Below, one piece after another: positions 62,349-64,000 of a DNA stretch of 64,000 nt; the stretch's first letter is position 1, and every line of letters begins with the position of its first letter. Origin of the DNA: Microbacterium hominis NBRC 15708 (GTDB lineage Bacteria > Actinomycetota > Actinomycetes > Actinomycetales > Microbacteriaceae); contig NZ_BCWI01000002.1 in the NCBI RefSeq assembly GCF_001592125.1, positions 62,001 to 126,000 on the forward strand, written 5' to 3'. The notes beneath the pieces were generated by a model. That model searched no databases, had not been told where the DNA came from, and worked only from the letters and a program-made list of their open reading frames with translations. Both the position numbers and the translations under genes were made by a program.

Positions 62349-64000
62349 TTAGCCGAGTGCCGGGTAGAGGGTGGGCGTCGTGCGGAAGTGCGTCGCCTGC
62401 TCGTAGTCGTAGGCGAGACCGAGGAGGCTGCCCTCCGAGAAGTCGCGCCCGAGGAACTCGAGGTTGACGCCGGCGCTCGATCCGCCCTCGCCTGCTCCCG
62501 CGCTTCCCATCGGCAGCGTCACCGCCGGCATCCCCGTGTTGGGGCTCAGCCGCATGTTCGTGCCGATCGTGCCGTAGGCATTGGTGCTCGGGTAGATGAG
62601 CGCATCGAGGTCGTTGTCGTCCATCATCTGCGTGACGAGCACCTTGCCGGCGGCGAGCTGGGTGGTGTGGCTGCCGGTCGGCCCGGCCCACGCCTGATAG
62701 ACGCTGTCCGTGACGCTGTTGCGCTGCACGTAGGTGCTCCGCCGCGAGGTCACGAAGTTCCCGCCGGCCAGGATGTCGTCCAGGGTGCGCTGGGCGACGT
62801 CGGGGGCCAGGTGAGTGGCGACGTAGGCAGTGAGGTCGTGCTTGAACTCGTTGGTCGAGCCCGAGCTCTCGCCCAGCACCCCGGCGAACGCGCCGGGAGG
62901 CGTGATCTCCACGACCGTCGCGCCCTGCGCGGTCAGCTCGGCCTTCGCCTTCTCGAACAGGGCGACGGTGGTCGCGTTCGAGCCGATCATCGAGGAGACG
63001 TAGCCGATGCGCGCTCCCTCCAGCGCGGTCGTCGACAGCCCCGCGGTGTAGGACGAGGGGACCTTGCCCTCCTGACGGGCAGTGACCGGATCGGCGGCAT
63101 CCACGCCCACGACGGCGTCCAGGGCGACCGCTGCGTCGACGACCGACCGTGCGATCGGGCCACCGGTGTCCTGGGTGAGGGCCAGCGGGATGATGCCGTC
63201 ACGACTGGCGAGGCCGACCGTGGGGCGCACACCGACGAGCTGGTTGTACGACGAGGGCACGCGGATGGAGCCGCCCGTGTCGGTTCCGAAGCCGATGCCG
63301 GCGAGGTTCGCCGCGATCGCCGCGCCGGTGCCTCCGGAGGAGCCGCCCGCGGTCTTCGTCGTATCGTACGGCGACGCGACGAGCAGGGTCGACCCGGGGG
63401 CCTGGAACGAGGAGAACTCGGACGCGAAGCCGTACGCGAACTCGTCGAGCGAGGCTTTGGCCAGCACAACGGCACCCGCCGCGCGCAGTCCGGCGACCAT
63501 CGCCGCATCCGTCGAGGTCTGGTTGTCGTTCCAGCAGCCGCAGCCGCCCGTGGTGACCATGTCGACGGTGTCGTAGTTGTCCTTGAGGGCGATCGGGACC
63601 CCGAGCAGCATGCTGGTCATTCCGTGCTCCGCGCGCTCGGCGTCGGCCTTGGCCGCCGCGTCCAGCGCCACGGAGCTCACCGTGATGATCGAGTTGAGCG
63701 GCCGCGTCGCCCCCGCCACGACCGTGCGATCGTAGGCGCTGATGCGGTCGAGGTATGCCTGCGTCAGCGCGACCGATGTCGTCACGCCGGCGTTCATGGC
63801 CGCCTGCATGTCGATCACCGAGGCCTCGACGAGCTCGAACGGGCCGTCGTCGTAGATCATGCGGTGCGAGAGGGCCGCCAGGTCCTTCACCGTGAGGCGG
63901 CCGTCGGCATCCAGATCGATGCGTCCGACGGTGGCCCACGCGGCATCCGCCGTCGTCGCACCCAGCGCTGCGGCCGCGACCTCGAGGTCGGCCGCGGTCA
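62349..64000 (-). CDS. Amidase-signature enzyme with EF-hand/dockerin-like segment (5' end outside window)
   Basis: The frame is open to the right edge, so the start is missing; 550 residues are visible. The amidase-signature triad is there: Lys in ALKDNYDT, Ser in GGSSGGTGAAIAA and the nucleophile Ser in GTDTGGSIRVPSS. It ends with LYPALG. Before the amidase domain is GRIDLDADGRLTVKDLAAL, a DxDxDG calcium loop as in dockerin or EF-hand repeats, so the enzyme is probably secreted and calcium-bound; the signal peptide would be off the window. Substrate is unknown, a peptide amide or other amide. It is independent of the polysaccharide cassette, with its own terminator. Confidence 0.85.
   Translation of the reverse strand, partial: TAADLEVAAAALGATTADAAWATVGRIDLDADGRLTVKDLAALSHRMIYDDGPFELVEASVIDMQAAMNAGVTTSVALTQAYLDRISAYDRTVVAGATRPLNSIITVSSVALDAAAKADAERAEHGMTSMLLGVPIALKDNYDTVDMVTTGGCGCWNDNQTSTDAAMVAGLRAAGAVVLAKASLDEFAYGFASEFSSFQAPGSTLLVASPYDTTKTAGGSSGGTGAAIAANLAGIGFGTDTGGSIRVPSSYNQLVGVRPTVGLASRDGIIPLALTQDTGGPIARSVVDAAVALDAVVGVDAADPVTARQEGKVPSSYTAGLSTTALEGARIGYVSSMIGSNATTVALFEKAKAELTAQGATVVEITPPGAFAGVLGESSGSTNEFKHDLTAYVATHLAPDVAQRTLDDILAGGNFVTSRRSTYVQRNSVTDSVYQAWAGPTGSHTTQLAAGKVLVTQMMDDNDLDALIYPSTNAYGTIGTNMRLSPNTGMPAVTLPMGSAGAGEGGSSAGVNLEFLGRDFSEGSLLGLAYDYEQATHFRTTPTLYPALG

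Noticed and set aside
57673..62691. One open frame of 1672 codons on the minus strand
   Set aside because: Only the first 752 codons from ATG 59931 match a protein; the rest is a shadow of the glycosyltransferase and lipoprotein genes, whose own frames carry the motifs.

Overview
The window is a 64-kb piece of a very GC-rich chromosome (by eye about 70% G+C) from an actinobacterium, most likely Microbacterium or a close relative in the Microbacteriaceae. Support comes from the gene order (rplM-rpsI-glmM-ppx-coaA-glmS-acpS-alr-tsaE-tsaB-rimI-tsaD-groES, plus guaB, guaB3 and guaA close together), an LAxTG sorting signal, GTG and TTG starts, a two-CIRCE groES promoter, many apparently leaderless promoters, and a strong excess of the heptamer GGATGCC/GGCATCC. 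I see no prophage, insertion sequence, integrase or CRISPR array. This is mainly core chromosome with small lineage-specific inserts.

Layout. 1-15 kb: tail of an ATP-dependent DNA ligase, ThrE-type exporter, AI-2E-type permease, a lipoprotein, a HupE/UreJ-like membrane protein, a secreted purple-acid-phosphatase-like enzyme, a DUF916 surface protein facing a small LAxTG-anchored protein, a stand-alone LigD polymerase domain, SseB, PcrA helicase, YccF and an odd tRNA-like gene with a CAT anticodon. 15-22 kb: a large secreted subtilase, a two-gene ABC exporter, a glycerophosphodiester phosphodiesterase and a Bax-inhibitor-1 protein. 22-32 kb: guanine nucleotide genes (guaA, guaB3, guaB) interleaved with DUF3817, SURF1, TMEM175, an ABC-F ATPase and an FAD amine oxidase. 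32-38 kb: a complete branched-chain amino acid ABC transporter, livHMGF facing livK, with a striking four-copy 11-bp-phased operator before livK. 38-55 kb: RarD, groES, a PHB-depolymerase-like esterase, a methyltransferase, then a chain of overlapping genes for t6A tRNA modification and wall precursors (acpS, alr, tsaE, tsaB, rimI, tsaD), followed by glmS, coaA, ppx, glmM, rpsI, rplM and galU. 55-64 kb: an atypical membrane ATPase-like protein, VanZ, and a cassette of a processive family 2 glycosyltransferase with two beta-helix proteins, then a secreted amidase that runs off the right edge.

How it fits together. glmS, glmM, alr and galU supply cell-wall and sugar-nucleotide precursors. coaA and acpS supply coenzyme A and its transfer to acyl carrier protein. 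tsaB, tsaD and tsaE make t6A37 with rimI embedded among them. The 57.7-62.3 kb cassette looks like a small polymer synthesis and export machine: membrane synthase, membrane-tethered beta-helix protein with a cytoplasmic helix-turn-helix-like tail, and a beta-helix lipoprotein. It is the best candidate here for an undescribed system.

Open frames antisense to real genes are common at this base composition and were left out. Starts were chosen from Shine-Dalgarno spacing, family alignments, 4-base ATGA/GTGA overlaps, or a -10 box ending 6-7 nt before the start codon.
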